This document shows positions 33,089 to 40,175 of a DNA stretch of 48,774 nt, in pieces; within the stretch, counting starts at the first letter, position 1; every line of letters begins with the position of its first letter. The stretch comes from a virus: IMG/VR virus record IMGVR_UViG_3300036979_000438, positions 1 through 48,774 of that record; one strand, 5' to 3'. The notes beneath the pieces are model-generated. The model did no database searches, had not been told where the DNA came from, and saw nothing but the letters and a program-made list of their open reading frames with translations. Position numbers and translations under genes: made by a program.

Positions 33089-33146
33089 TTGCGTTGCCGG
33101 GCGCGAACGTGTACGGTGGTGCGTGTCGCCCGGTAGGTAGCCGGGC
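33089..33146 (+). promoter_or_regulatory. Cassette promoter 1 with 5' leader hairpin
   Basis: -35 TTGCGT (33089-33094), 17-base spacer, -10 TACGGT (33112-33117). TGTCG follows after 6 bases (33124-33128), the most divergent copy of the AGTCG start. Stem GCCCGG (33128-33133) pairs with CCGGGC (33141-33146) around a 7-base loop. AAGGGG before ATG 33165 is the ribosome site. Confidence 0.7.
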
Positions 33147-33164
33147 CTGAGCTAAGGGGTAACG

Positions 33165-33566
33165 ATGGAACTACTGTCAGGGTGGACTATCCGGGAGGCA
33201 ATCGCCGCGGCCAACATGGTCGGCGAGGATGCTGTGCACGCTGTGTGTGGTGCGGCGGGACTGTCGGGTGCGGCGCCGCATGAGCTCCGGGCGCTGTGTG
33301 CTCTCGGCCGTATGTGGGTGGCGCCTGAGACGGTGGCCGCGCCGAGCTCGGCCGAGCTTGCATCCTGGGATGCCGAGCGTCTCCGGGCGATGCCGGTCCT
33401 GTGGCGCGGCCTGTGTGATTCCGGGCGTCTCGACGTATGGCACAGCGCGGCGCATTTCGACCGGACCGGGGACGAGCTCCGGCCGTGGGCGGGACGGTGG
33501 CACGATGCACAGCATGAGGCTGCGATGCGTGTCCTCGGCCGCGACGCTAACGGGCGGGTCATCTGA
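33165..33566 (+). CDS. Hypothetical protein, cassette 1 first gene
   Basis: A 133-aa protein beginning MELLSGWTIREAIAAANMVG. It is helical with many Trp and His residues (RLDVWHSAAHFDRTG, WAGRWHDAQHEAAMRVLG). The ATG has an AAGGGGT site 6 bases upstream. No family recognised. The end overlaps the next gene by one base (TGATG). Confidence 0.55.
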   Translation: MELLSGWTIREAIAAANMVGEDAVHAVCGAAGLSGAAPHELRALCALGRMWVAPETVAAPSSAELASWDAERLRAMPVLWRGLCDSGRLDVWHSAAHFDRTGDELRPWAGRWHDAQHEAAMRVLGRDANGRVI

Positions 33567-33859
33567 TGACGGGCCCGGCGCAGACTTTCCGGTGCGACGC
33601 GTGCCGCGCCTGTGTCCTGTGGGCTCGCGCCGGCGCGCCGGCAACCGGGCGGGTCATGCATGACGTTGCCGGGGCTGTGGAACGGCGCCTGTGGCTAGAC
33701 GGTGAGCTTTCCCACAGCGCGCTGTGGCACGGTGCCGGGGCTACCGTCACGCTTGCCGAGCTCGACGGGGACGACGACGTGCCCGCGGGCTCAGGGTGCG
33801 AGCTGTGCGGCCGTCGGGCTGTGGGACGGGTGGCAGTCACTTACGCGCCGGCAACCTAG
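33566..33859 (+). CDS. Zinc-finger-like protein, cassette 1 second gene
   Basis: A 97-aa protein with two cysteine pairs about 65 residues apart, FRCDACRACV and GCELCGRRAVGRVAV, probably one zinc site. The C-terminal block resembles that of the cassette 3 protein at 36295 (CLVCGTQAERAGVVV), so the two may be paralogues. A strong terminator follows 22 bases later. Confidence 0.55.
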   Translation: MTGPAQTFRCDACRACVLWARAGAPATGRVMHDVAGAVERRLWLDGELSHSALWHGAGATVTLAELDGDDDVPAGSGCELCGRRAVGRVAVTYAPAT

Positions 33860-33881
33860 ACCGCGCCGGCAATCGGCACAG

Positions 33882-33913
33882 CGGGCCCGGTTCCCTTTGG
33901 GGGACCGGGCCCG
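33882..33913 (+). terminator. Cassette 1 terminator
   Basis: 14-bp stem (33882-33895 with 33900-33913, one G.U pair) and a TTTG loop, built on CGGGCCCGGT, followed by TTCGCGTTTT. The same tail follows the terminators near 35.4, 36.8 and 37.9 kb. Confidence 0.85.
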
Positions 33914-34350
33914 TTCGCGTTTTCGGGACTTGCCGGCGCGCGAGCTCGGGGCAGTCTGTGAGTGTCTCGGGGCGCGGCCTGTGTGTGTGAGCTCGCACCG
34001 GCGCGAGGCTGTGGGCGCGGCTGTGCGGGCCCGAGCTCGCACCCTGGGATGCGGGCCCGGACGGACGGCCGAGCTCGCACAGCGGCCGAGCTCGACGCGC
34101 CGGCGCGGCGCCGAGCTGGACAAAAACACGCGGGACGGGCGCGCCTGTGAGTGTCCCCCGCGCACGCGTGAGTGACCCTCCCGGCCGGGGCGCGGCGCCG
34201 CGGCCGCGGGGCGCGGGCGGGCCCGAGCTCGACGCGCCGGCGCGGCGTCATTCCTGGCACGCGCCGCGGAATGACGCGGGACCGGGCGCGTTTTTCTGTC
34301 CAGCCGGCGCGCGCCGGCGCGGCCCGTTTTGGGTGCGAGCTCGCGGGTTG
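33914..34350 (+). other. Non-coding GC-rich spacer 1/2
   Basis: No supported gene. Contains many GAGCTC sites, GTGAGTGTCCCC (34147) and GTGAGTGACCC (34168-34178) elements, a TTTTTCTGTCCAG module near 34291 and a 16-bp palindrome of GCCGGCGC type (34303-34318). An inverted copy of the GTCCAG module is near 34110. Confidence 0.5.
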
Positions 34351-34407
34351 TTGCAATCCTGGCGCGAACGTGTAGAGTGTCTGTCAGTCGCCCGGCACCG
34401 GCCGGGC
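34351..34407 (+). promoter_or_regulatory. Cassette promoter 2 with 5' leader hairpin
   Basis: -35 TTGCAA (34351-34356), 16-base spacer, -10 TAGAGT (34373-34378), 7 bases, AGTCG (34386-34390). Stem GCCCGGC (34390-34396) pairs with GCCGGGC (34401-34407) around an ACCG tetraloop. The A of AGTCG is the likely +1. Confidence 0.8.
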
Positions 34408-34427
34408 CCGAATCAAAGTGAGTGAGC

Positions 34428-34508
34428 ATGAACGGACTTCCTGAGTGGGACCTAGACGTGTGCGGGACGTGCCTGTGTGGGTTGCGAACGGCGACGATTC
34501 CGGCCTAG
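34428..34508 (+). CDS. 26-aa cysteine-motif leader ORF (or start of a frame-shifted gene)
   Basis: ATG at 34428, the first start after promoter 2, gives a 26-residue peptide containing DVCGTCLCGL before a TAG. It overlaps the next frame by 64 bases in the -1 direction. It may be a real micro-protein, a translational leader, or the true N-terminus of the next gene broken by a one-base indel. Confidence 0.35.
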   Translation: MNGLPEWDLDVCGTCLCGLRTATIPA

Positions 34509-34747
34509 AGCTAGAGCCCGCGGAGTACGTCGGCCGTATTCGGGCCGAGCGGGAGCGGCGGGAGGCCGAATACAATGACGCCGCGGTCGCCGCGGGAGGG
34601 TCGCACGCTGTGTTCGTCCCGGCCTGTGATGACGGGTGCGACGACGGCGGGTTCACTCACGCTATGTGCGACCTGTGCGGCGTCTCCGGGCGTGATTCGC
34701 ACCGCGTGAACGTGTGGACCGCGCCGGTGCGGGACGGTGCACGATGA
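34445..34747 (+). CDS. Zinc-motif protein, cassette 2
   Basis: Up to 100 aa; the start is uncertain among several GTG codons (34445 to 34475), with weak ribosome sites. The supported core is LELEPAEYVGRIRAERERREAEYNDAA-type helix followed by a Cys-rich ACDDGCDDGG ... MCDLCGVSGRDSHRVNVW, probably zinc-binding. It ends in an ATGA overlap. Function unknown. Confidence 0.5.
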   Translation: MGPRRVRDVPVWVANGDDSGLELEPAEYVGRIRAERERREAEYNDAAVAAGGSHAVFVPACDDGCDDGGFTHAMCDLCGVSGRDSHRVNVWTAPVRDGAR

Positions 34748-35157
34748 ACGGCCGAGCTCGACAGACTGAGCGCGCCGGCTGGCGCGATTTTTGGCCCGAG
34801 CTCGCGGGGATTGCGTTCGTCGTGGCCGCGGTCATTGCGTTCGCCGCGATGGTCCTGCCGGTTCGGTGGAATGACGAACCGGGCGAGGGTCGGGCCACCC
34901 TGGCAATCGGGGAGGCTGTGCGAGACGGACGGCCGACCTACGCCGCGGGCTGTGTAGACGTCCGGGCCGACGGCGAGACGTGGCGCAACCTATCCGGCGC
35001 CCGGTACCTAGTTCGCACCGTTGACGCGGTCGGGGACGGTTCCGTGTGGGTATTCGTGAACGGGACCTTTGTCGCATGGTCCGACGGGCCCGACGACCTT
35101 GTGACCGCGTGCGCGCCGGCCGAGCTCGCCGCGGCTATCGGGGAGGCACAGCCGTGA
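34744..35157 (+). CDS. Single-pass membrane protein with soluble domain
   Basis: A 137-aa protein with its ATG in the previous stop. A basic N-terminus (NGRARQTERAGWRDFWPEL) precedes one membrane helix, about 22-43 (AGIAFVVAAVIAFAAMVLPV). The outside part (AYAAGCVDVRADGETW-like, RYLVRTVDAVGDGSVWVFVNG) looks like a small beta domain. It would sit in the host membrane. Unknown family. Confidence 0.55.
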   Translation: MNGRARQTERAGWRDFWPELAGIAFVVAAVIAFAAMVLPVRWNDEPGEGRATLAIGEAVRDGRPTYAAGCVDVRADGETWRNLSGARYLVRTVDAVGDGSVWVFVNGTFVAWSDGPDDLVTACAPAELAAAIGEAQP

Positions 35158-35390
35158 GCGGCGCGGCTGTGTTGAGCTTGCAACCGTACGCGGATTCATT
35201 CGGGGCGCGGCCGGACGTGTTCCTAGTTGTCACGGGCCGCGGCGACGTGGTCGGCGCGGTGAAACGTGGCACCGGCTACCGGGCACAATGGTCCGGGCCG
35301 AGCGGCACAGGGTGGCACAGCTCGCGGCGGGCCGCGCTTGCCGCGTGGCAGTCCTGGGCCGACGACCTAGCTAGCAAGCTCGCACCGTAG
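35154..35390 (+). CDS. Hypothetical protein, cassette 2 last gene
   Basis: A 78-aa protein with a GTG start in a GTGA overlap. The core VFLVVTGRGDVVGAVKRGTG then WHSSRRAALAAWQSWADDLA suggests a beta hairpin plus helix, similar in style to cassette 3 and 5 proteins. A terminator follows 22 bases later. Confidence 0.55.
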   Translation: MSGAAVLSLQPYADSFGARPDVFLVVTGRGDVVGAVKRGTGYRAQWSGPSGTGWHSSRRAALAAWQSWADDLASKLAP

Positions 35391-35412
35391 CGGGCCCGAG
35401 CTCGACGGCCGA

Positions 35413-35444
35413 CCGGGCCCGGTTCCGTGAGGGACCGGGCCCGG
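35413..35444 (+). terminator. Cassette 2 terminator
   Basis: 14-bp stem (35413-35426 with 35431-35444, one G.U pair) and a GTGA loop, again on the CCGGGCCCGG core, followed by TTCGCGTTTTT. Confidence 0.88.
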
Positions 35445-35958
35445 TTCGCGTTTTTGGGTCCAGCCGGCGCGCGCCGGCCGGACGGGTTTTCGGCCCGAGC
35501 TCGCACCGTGGCGCCGGTCCGGGCCCGGAACCGGGCGCGCCGGCGCGGCGTCATCCTGGCCCGTAGCGGCCGCACAGCGGGCCCGAGCTCACACAGGCGG
35601 GTGACGGTGCCGGGCGCGAGCTCGCGGCCTGTGTGGGCCCGTGAGCGGCCGAGCTCGCACCGGCCGACCACGGGCGCGGCCGTGAGCTCGCCGCGCCGGC
35701 GCGGCGGGTCCGGCGCCCGAGCTCGCACCCTGGCCCGGTCCGGGCCGAGCTCGACGCGGGCCCGAGCTCGCACGCGCACGGATGACCCCCGCGCCCGCGT
35801 GAGTGACCCCCGCGCCGGCGCGGCCCGCGGGGCGCGCCGGCGCGCCGGCCGGGCGGGTGGCCGAGCTCGCACCGTGCCACCACAGGCGCCCCGGCCGTTT
35901 TTGGGTCCAGCCGGCGCGCGCCGGCTGGCCGGGTTTTCGGGCCGAGCTCGGGCGATAG
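35445..35958 (+). other. Non-coding GC-rich spacer 2/3
   Basis: No supported gene despite long open frames on both strands. It has two TTTTTGGGTCCAGCCGGCG modules (near 35451 and 35900), the second opening a perfect 22-bp palindrome (35907-35928), a GTGAGTGACCCC element (35799-35810) and dense GAGCTC sites. Confidence 0.5.
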
Positions 35959-36017
35959 TTGCGAACCCTGGCGCGCACGGGTTAGAGTGTCTGACAGTCG
36001 CCCGGAACCGTCCGGGC
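35959..36017 (+). promoter_or_regulatory. Cassette promoter 3 with 5' leader hairpin
   Basis: -35 TTGCGA (35959-35964), 18-base spacer, -10 TAGAGT (35983-35988), 7 bases, AGTCG (35996-36000). Stem GCCCGGA (36000-36006) pairs with TCCGGGC (36011-36017) around ACCG. An AGAAAGGG ribosome site follows. Confidence 0.8.
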
Positions 36018-36037
36018 CCGTCAGAAAGGGTAAGCGA

Positions 36038-36298
36038 ATGAGCACCACGACCACGGCCGGAGGGCCGAAGATTCACACAGCCTACGGCGTAGGGGACGCC
36101 GCGGCTATGTGGGCCGAGCTCGACGACGGGCGCACCGTTGCGGCTGTGTGGCACGGCCGGGGTTCCGCTGTGTTCATGCTGTGGCACGACAAGCTCGTGC
36201 GCGTTGAGGGTGCCGGCAACCCTGAAACCCTCGCCGCGGCCCGTCGCGCGTTCGCCCGGTTCCTGGCCGAGCTCGACACCGCGGCCGGTGCACGATGA
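36038..36298 (+). CDS. Hypothetical small alpha/beta protein, cassette 3
   Basis: An 86-aa protein. ATG at 36038 follows AAAGGG. After a Thr-rich start it has AMWAELDDGRTVAAVWHGRG, SAVFMLWHDKLVRVEGAG, and a C-terminal helix (ARRAFARFLAELDTAAG). Three strands and one helix are likely. Unknown function; ends in ATGA with the next gene. Confidence 0.55.
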   Translation: MSTTTTAGGPKIHTAYGVGDAAAMWAELDDGRTVAAVWHGRGSAVFMLWHDKLVRVEGAGNPETLAAARRAFARFLAELDTAAGAR

Positions 36299-36774
36299 GC
36301 GGCGCCGACGTGCTCGGCCCGACGTGGAACGCGACGGGCGAACGGACCACCGTGCCGGCCTGTGCCGCGTGCGTAGAGTGGGCGAGCGACGGCGCTACGT
36401 CTGTCGCGTACTACACAGGCGCCGACTGCCGGCGCGAGGAATGGCGCAACGCACGGTGGCGCGAGGCTCGGGCCCGCTACGGCGAGCGGCGCGTGTCTGT
36501 GCGACTGTCCAGCCGGCGCGCGCCGGCCGAGCTCGGCGCGCCGGCTGTGTGTCTTGTCTGCGGCACACAGGCCGAGCGGGCCGGCGTGGTCGTGACGGCG
36601 CTGTGGACTACCGAGCTTGACGCGGGCGACGTGGTGAACATTGACGGCGAGGAACACGCGGTGCGATGGCTCGACGGTCCGGACGTCGGGCTAGTGAACG
36701 GCCGGCGCGTGCCGGTGAGCGCGTGCACCTACGTCCGGCGCGGGTCCGTCATGCTGTGGGTTCGCGGCGACTAG
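36295..36774 (+). CDS. Zinc-finger-like protein, cassette 3
   Basis: A 159-aa protein with paired cysteines PACAACVEWASDG and, about 70 residues later, VCLVCGTQAERAGVVV, and a C-terminal beta domain (DVVNIDGEEHAVRWLDGPDV). The coding sequence contains a copy of the GTCCAGCCGGCGCG intergenic module (around 36506-36520), so the repeat also sits inside genes. Possible paralogue of the 33566 protein. Confidence 0.55.
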   Translation: MSGADVLGPTWNATGERTTVPACAACVEWASDGATSVAYYTGADCRREEWRNARWREARARYGERRVSVRLSSRRAPAELGAPAVCLVCGTQAERAGVVVTALWTTELDAGDVVNIDGEEHAVRWLDGPDVGLVNGRRVPVSACTYVRRGSVMLWVRGD

Positions 36775-36799
36775 CGGCGCACCCACTCACGGCCGACCA

Positions 36800-36831
36800 C
36801 GGGCCCGCACCCTCGCAAGGGTGCGGGCCCG
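36800..36831 (+). terminator. Cassette 3 terminator
   Basis: Perfect 14-bp stem (36800-36813 with 36818-36831) around CGCA, followed by TTCGCGTTCC. Confidence 0.88.
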
Positions 36832-37101
36832 TTCGCGTTCCGGGGTTAGCCGGCGCGCGCCGGCTGGACCCGTTTTGGGTGCGAGCTCGCACCCTGGCAC
36901 GCTCGACGGCCGGCGCGAGCTCGGGGCGGTTTTCGACTGTCTCGGGGTACCGGGCGCGCACGGGTGACCCTTTTGTGCGGCGCGAGCTCGGGGCGCCGGC
37001 GCGCCCGTGAGTGACCCCGCGCCGGCCGGGCCGAGCTCGGGCCCGGACCCGCGCCGGCTCGGGGCGCGCCGGCCGTTTTTGGGTCCAGCCGGCGCGGGTT
37101 G
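36832..37101 (+). other. Non-coding GC-rich spacer 3/4
   Basis: No gene. Holds an 18-bp palindrome (36848-36865), the GTCCAG module in both orientations (near 36863 and 37075), GTGAGTGACCCC (37007-37018) and several GAGCTC sites. Confidence 0.5.
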
Positions 37102-37158
37102 TTGCAATCCGTGCGCGAGCGTGTAGAGTGTTCGTTAGTCGCTCGCAACCGTGCGAGC
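37102..37158 (+). promoter_or_regulatory. Cassette promoter 4 with 5' leader hairpin
   Basis: -35 TTGCAA (37102-37107), 16-base spacer, -10 TAGAGT (37124-37129), 7 bases, AGTCG (37137-37141). Stem GCTCGCA (37141-37147) pairs with TGCGAGC (37152-37158) around ACCG. Both arms differ from promoters 2 and 3 yet pair perfectly. GGGAGGAA precedes the ATG. Confidence 0.82.
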
Positions 37159-37181
37159 CCATAGCGGGAGGAACCCCGACC

Positions 37182-37916
37182 ATGACAGAAACCACCACCA
37201 CCACCACGGGCGCCGAGCTCGACGGCACCACGGCCGACCCTGGCCCGCTTGTGTTCACGCTGCCGGCCGAGCTCGCCGCGGCCGCATGGGGCGCAGTCGT
37301 CGCGGCCGTCGCTCCCCCGCGGGACCGGCGCCCGGTCCTGTGCGGCGTGCACGTCGCGACGGGCCCGCTCGGGCTCACTCTCGCGGCGACAGACACCTAC
37401 GCGGCGCACCGCGTGACCCTGGGCCGTGAGCTCGACGGCGCGACCCTCCCCTTCCTGCCGCACGCGCCGAGCATCCTGCCCGCGTGGAAAGCGACGGACG
37501 TGGCCCGGCTGTGCAAGGGTGCCGCGCGGGTTCGGTTCACGGCTGGCGCGTTCCACAACCTAGGCGGCGAGAACATCGGCGCGCCGGCACGGTGCGAGGC
37601 GCTGGACGCGTCCGGCGCGGTCGTCGGTTCGCTCGCCGCGCCGGTTCCTGCCAACCCCGAGAACTACCCCGATTACGGGCGGTTGTTCGACGGCATCGGA
37701 TGGCCGACGGACGGCGAGCGCGTCGGACTGTCCCCGGCCCGGTTCGCCCGCACGATGACGGCCGCGGACCGGTTCGGCGGCAAGGATGGCGGGCCCGTCG
37801 TGGTCGAAACGATGACACCGCTAAAGCCGGCGCGGTTCACGATGACCCGCGAGGACGGCGCCACCCTGGCCGCGGTGCTCATGCCTCACAAGCTCCCGAC
37901 GACGGCCGACGCGTAA
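37182..37916 (+). CDS. Beta sliding clamp-like protein (DnaN homologue), short form
   Basis: A 244-aa protein resembling DNA polymerase III beta clamps. RRPVLCGVHVATGPLGLTLAATDTYAAHRV matches the start of a clamp domain ('RP.L.gv......l.l.atD..rl'), ENYPDYGRLF matches the conserved 'FPDYxRv' element, and the C-terminus VLMPHKL corresponds to the 'MPxRL' end that closes bacterial clamps. Usual clamps are ~370 aa with three domains; this one appears to lack about one domain. It is the only gene of its cassette, with a strong GGGAGGAA site. It may load a host or phage polymerase, or bind and divert host clamp partners. Confidence 0.65.
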   Translation: MTETTTTTTGAELDGTTADPGPLVFTLPAELAAAAWGAVVAAVAPPRDRRPVLCGVHVATGPLGLTLAATDTYAAHRVTLGRELDGATLPFLPHAPSILPAWKATDVARLCKGAARVRFTAGAFHNLGGENIGAPARCEALDASGAVVGSLAAPVPANPENYPDYGRLFDGIGWPTDGERVGLSPARFARTMTAADRFGGKDGGPVVVETMTPLKPARFTMTREDGATLAAVLMPHKLPTTADA

Positions 37917-37937
37917 CCGTCGCCCACTCTGGCACAG

Positions 37938-37967
37938 CCGGCCCGCACCCGCGAGGGTGCGGGCCGG
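37938..37967 (+). terminator. Cassette 4 terminator
   Basis: Perfect 13-bp stem (37938-37950 with 37955-37967) with a GCGA loop of the stable GNRA type, followed by TTCGCGTTCC. Confidence 0.88.
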
Positions 37968-38258
37968 TTCGCGTTCCGGGCCCGTCACGGCCGCACCACG
38001 GTGCGAGCTCGACGCGCCGGCCGGACGGATAGCGGGCCGGGCCGGCCGGCGCGCCGGCTAGGCGGTTCTACGGGCCGAGCTCGGGTGAACCGCGCCGGCC
38101 GGCGCGGTTGGGTTTCTGTCCAGCTCGGGCCGACCCTGGCACCGTCGGCCGGTAGGCGGGCCCGTGGTGACCCTTGCACGGCCGTGCGCGTGGGTGACCC
38201 TCGCAAGCCGGCGCGGTGCGAGCTCGACGGCCGGCGCGAAAGATTCCGGGCGCGATTG
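37968..38258 (+). other. Non-coding GC-rich spacer 4/5
   Basis: No gene. Contains GTGGGTGACCC (38190-38200) and GTGGTGACCC (about 38164), variants of the spacer element, a TTTCTGTCCAG module (around 38110), repeated GGCCGGCGCG runs and GAGCTC sites. Confidence 0.45.
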
Positions 38259-38315
38259 TTGCAATCCGTCCGGGGTTGTGTAGAGTGGCACCTAGTCGCC
38301 CGGAACAATCCGGGC
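38259..38315 (+). promoter_or_regulatory. Cassette promoter 5 with 5' leader hairpin
   Basis: -35 TTGCAA (38259-38264), 16-base spacer, -10 TAGAGT (38281-38286), 7 bases, AGTCG (38294-38298). Stem GCCCGGA (38298-38304) pairs with TCCGGGC (38309-38315) around ACAA. TAGGGGAAACGAA precedes the ATG. Confidence 0.8.
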
Positions 38316-38336
38316 CCAACCCATAGGGGAAACGAA

Positions 38337-38711
38337 ATGCCTACCGAGCTCCCGACCATCTGGCTAATTGTCGGCCCGCCGACTGACAGCCCGGACGACT
38401 ACGGCAACGGGCGCCGCATCTACGCGGTGACCTACAGCGCGAGCGGCCTGACGTGCACGCTCCGGCAGCACTACAGCGGGCGCATCGTGGCCCGTGCGGG
38501 TGGCGGCGGTTACGATCGTGCCGGGACGTGTCTGGCCGACGCGCTGCACAAGGACTACGGCGTGCCGGCGTTCGACGGTGCCCGCGGCGTAGAGGCGGTG
38601 CGGCAGCACGCGGAGCGGCACGGCGTGCGCGTGTTCACGCTGTCGGACGCGCTGTACGCGCTGCCGGTCCCGGCCGTGGCCGAGCTCAACGGCGAGGCGG
38701 TGGCCCGATGA
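38337..38711 (+). CDS. Hypothetical protein, cassette 5 first gene
   Basis: A 124-aa protein. The N-terminus has strands (TIWLIVGPPTDSPDD, IYAVTYSASGLTCTL), then helices (RAGTCLADALHKDYGVP, GVEAVRQHAERHGVRV). Alpha/beta, unknown family. ATG at 38337 follows AGGGGAAA. Ends in ATGA with the next gene; six genes follow each other this way. Confidence 0.55.
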   Translation: MPTELPTIWLIVGPPTDSPDDYGNGRRIYAVTYSASGLTCTLRQHYSGRIVARAGGGGYDRAGTCLADALHKDYGVPAFDGARGVEAVRQHAERHGVRVFTLSDALYALPVPAVAELNGEAVAR

Positions 38712-39370
38712 ACCTACTGACCCGTCTAACCGGCTGTCCGCGCTGCCATGCCGCGCCGGGACAGTCCTGCACCCTCGCACCCGCCACCCTGGCCGCGCGG
38801 CCCGAGCTCGACGGCCGGGACGCGTTCCACTCTGCGCGAATCGCCCTCGCGGACTACGCGCACACACTTGCGCGGCTTGACGGCACCGACGGCGCCATTG
38901 TGGTCGGTGTAGCGGCCGCACAGGACGACGCGCCAGCCGGCGCGGTGACCCTGTGGGCGTACCGTCACCGCGACGGGGCGCGCGGCGTGTTCCTGTGGCA
39001 CGTCGGCGCCGGCACCGTGACAGACACCGCCACGGGCGAGACTGTCGGCGGCTGTGCGTTCACGCGTACCGCTCGGGAGGCTGTGCGGGCCGCGATGCTC
39101 GCCCGGCCCGAGCTCGGGCCCGAGCTCGGCCCGGACACCGCGCTACCGCCCGAGCTCACGCTAGTAACCCGCGGCAACCCTCGCGGCGTGTGGGCGGTCG
39201 CCCGTGATCGCGCCGGCTGGGCGGTCGTGACGGTCTACGCACAGCAGGACGGCACCTACGCGGGCACCCTCACGGGTGGCCGATGGACGACGGCCGGCAG
39301 CGTGCGGCACGTCCTGGCCGCGTGTCTGCACCTAGCCGGCACGCTCGACCGGGGAGCGTTGGCCCGATGA
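38708..39370 (+). CDS. Protein with N-terminal CxxC...C zinc motif
   Basis: A 220-aa protein. The start GCPRCHAAPGQSCT followed by a His at about residue 41 (RDAFHSARIALADYAHTLA) matches a small actinobacterial zinc-binding module ('CPxCxAxPGxxC...HxxR'). The C-terminal half (WAVARDRAGWAVVTVYAQQD, GTYAGTLTGGRW) resembles part of the next protein (VATVYRETDGTYTAHGW), suggesting related domains. Function unknown. Confidence 0.55.
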   Translation: MNLLTRLTGCPRCHAAPGQSCTLAPATLAARPELDGRDAFHSARIALADYAHTLARLDGTDGAIVVGVAAAQDDAPAGAVTLWAYRHRDGARGVFLWHVGAGTVTDTATGETVGGCAFTRTAREAVRAAMLARPELGPELGPDTALPPELTLVTRGNPRGVWAVARDRAGWAVVTVYAQQDGTYAGTLTGGRWTTAGSVRHVLAACLHLAGTLDRGALAR

Positions 39371-39906
39371 TCGCGGCAACCTACCCCGGCAGCTACGTCC
39401 TAACGGACGACGGCGGGCCCGCTCGCCCCGGATGGCGCTACGTCCTACACCGTGACGGCGTGCGCGTCGCGACGGTCTACCGGGAGACGGACGGCACCTA
39501 CACCGCGCACGGGTGGCACTACTTGCACCGCCTGCCGTGGCACGGTCCGGGCGCAGACGGCCGGCACCGGCACCTAGTGGCCGACACGCCTACGGCAGCG
39601 GCCGAGCTGGTCGTGACGCTCGCGGACACGCTCGCAACCCTGGCCGACAGCCTCGCACCCTACCGGGACACCGCCGCGGCATGGCACGGCGGGCAGTCGT
39701 CCGCGTTCTACGCTCTCGCGTCATCCGGCGCCGTCGTGGAACCCTGGCAGCTTGCACGGGAGGCGGCACGCGCCGACCGGCTCGCATGGGAGGCCGAAAC
39801 GGGCGACGACGTACCGCCCGACGCCTACGCGCTCGCCGCGATCCATGCCCTAGCAACACGCGCCGCCGACACGCTCGACAGCCTGACGGACGGCGGGCCG
39901 GCATGA
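39367..39906 (+). CDS. Hypothetical protein, cassette 5
   Basis: A 179-aa protein. The N-terminal beta domain (YVLHRDGVRVATVYRETDGT) is related in style to the preceding protein, followed by His-rich WHYLHRLPWHGPGADGRHRH and a long helical C-terminus (AAELVVTLADTLATLADSLA). ATGA-coupled on both sides. Unknown. Confidence 0.5.
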   Translation: MIAATYPGSYVLTDDGGPARPGWRYVLHRDGVRVATVYRETDGTYTAHGWHYLHRLPWHGPGADGRHRHLVADTPTAAAELVVTLADTLATLADSLAPYRDTAAAWHGGQSSAFYALASSGAVVEPWQLAREAARADRLAWEAETGDDVPPDAYALAAIHALATRAADTLDSLTDGGPA

Positions 39907-40175
39907 AAACGCACGACCCCGCCACCCTCCCCGGACCACGGCCGCAACGGCGCGACCGCTGGCGCGAGACTGTCGCCGCGATCGCGTCCGGGCTAGTTGT
40001 TGAGCTCACGGCGCCCGGAGACTTCACCGACGTCGCCCAACTACACCGGCAGCGCGACCTAGTGGTGAAAGCCTGTCGGCGTGCCGGCTTGCGCGTCACG
40101 ACGCGCACGGCCGACACCGGCACCGGCACCGCTAGCCTGTGGGTCTACCCGCTCGACGTAGGCGGGCCGGCATGA
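39903..40175 (+). CDS. Hypothetical small basic protein
   Basis: A 90-aa protein with a basic N-terminus (GPRPQRRDRWRETVAAIASG), a helix (DVAQLHRQRDLVVKACRRAG) and C-terminal strands (RVTTRTADTGTGTASLWVYP). A ferredoxin-like or nucleic-acid-binding fold is possible but unproven. ATGA overlaps on both sides. Confidence 0.5.
   Translation: MKTHDPATLPGPRPQRRDRWRETVAAIASGLVVELTAPGDFTDVAQLHRQRDLVVKACRRAGLRVTTRTADTGTGTASLWVYPLDVGGPA

Noticed and set aside
32526-33140. Rightward frame of 204 aa over the divergent region
   Set aside because: It would read through the operator repeats and the G/T-rich tract, with very low-complexity product and no ribosome site.
33791-36187. Long open frames on the minus strand in spacers (212 and 303 aa), rich in Arg, Pro and Ala
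   Set aside because: At this GC content stop codons are rare, so long frames arise by chance; they cross promoters and terminators, lack ribosome sites, and have repeat-driven Arg/Ala/Pro composition.
37011-37181. 57-residue N-terminal extension of the clamp-like protein
   Set aside because: The extension crosses promoter 4 and its leader hairpin; ATG 37182 has GGGAGGAA and a normal protein start.
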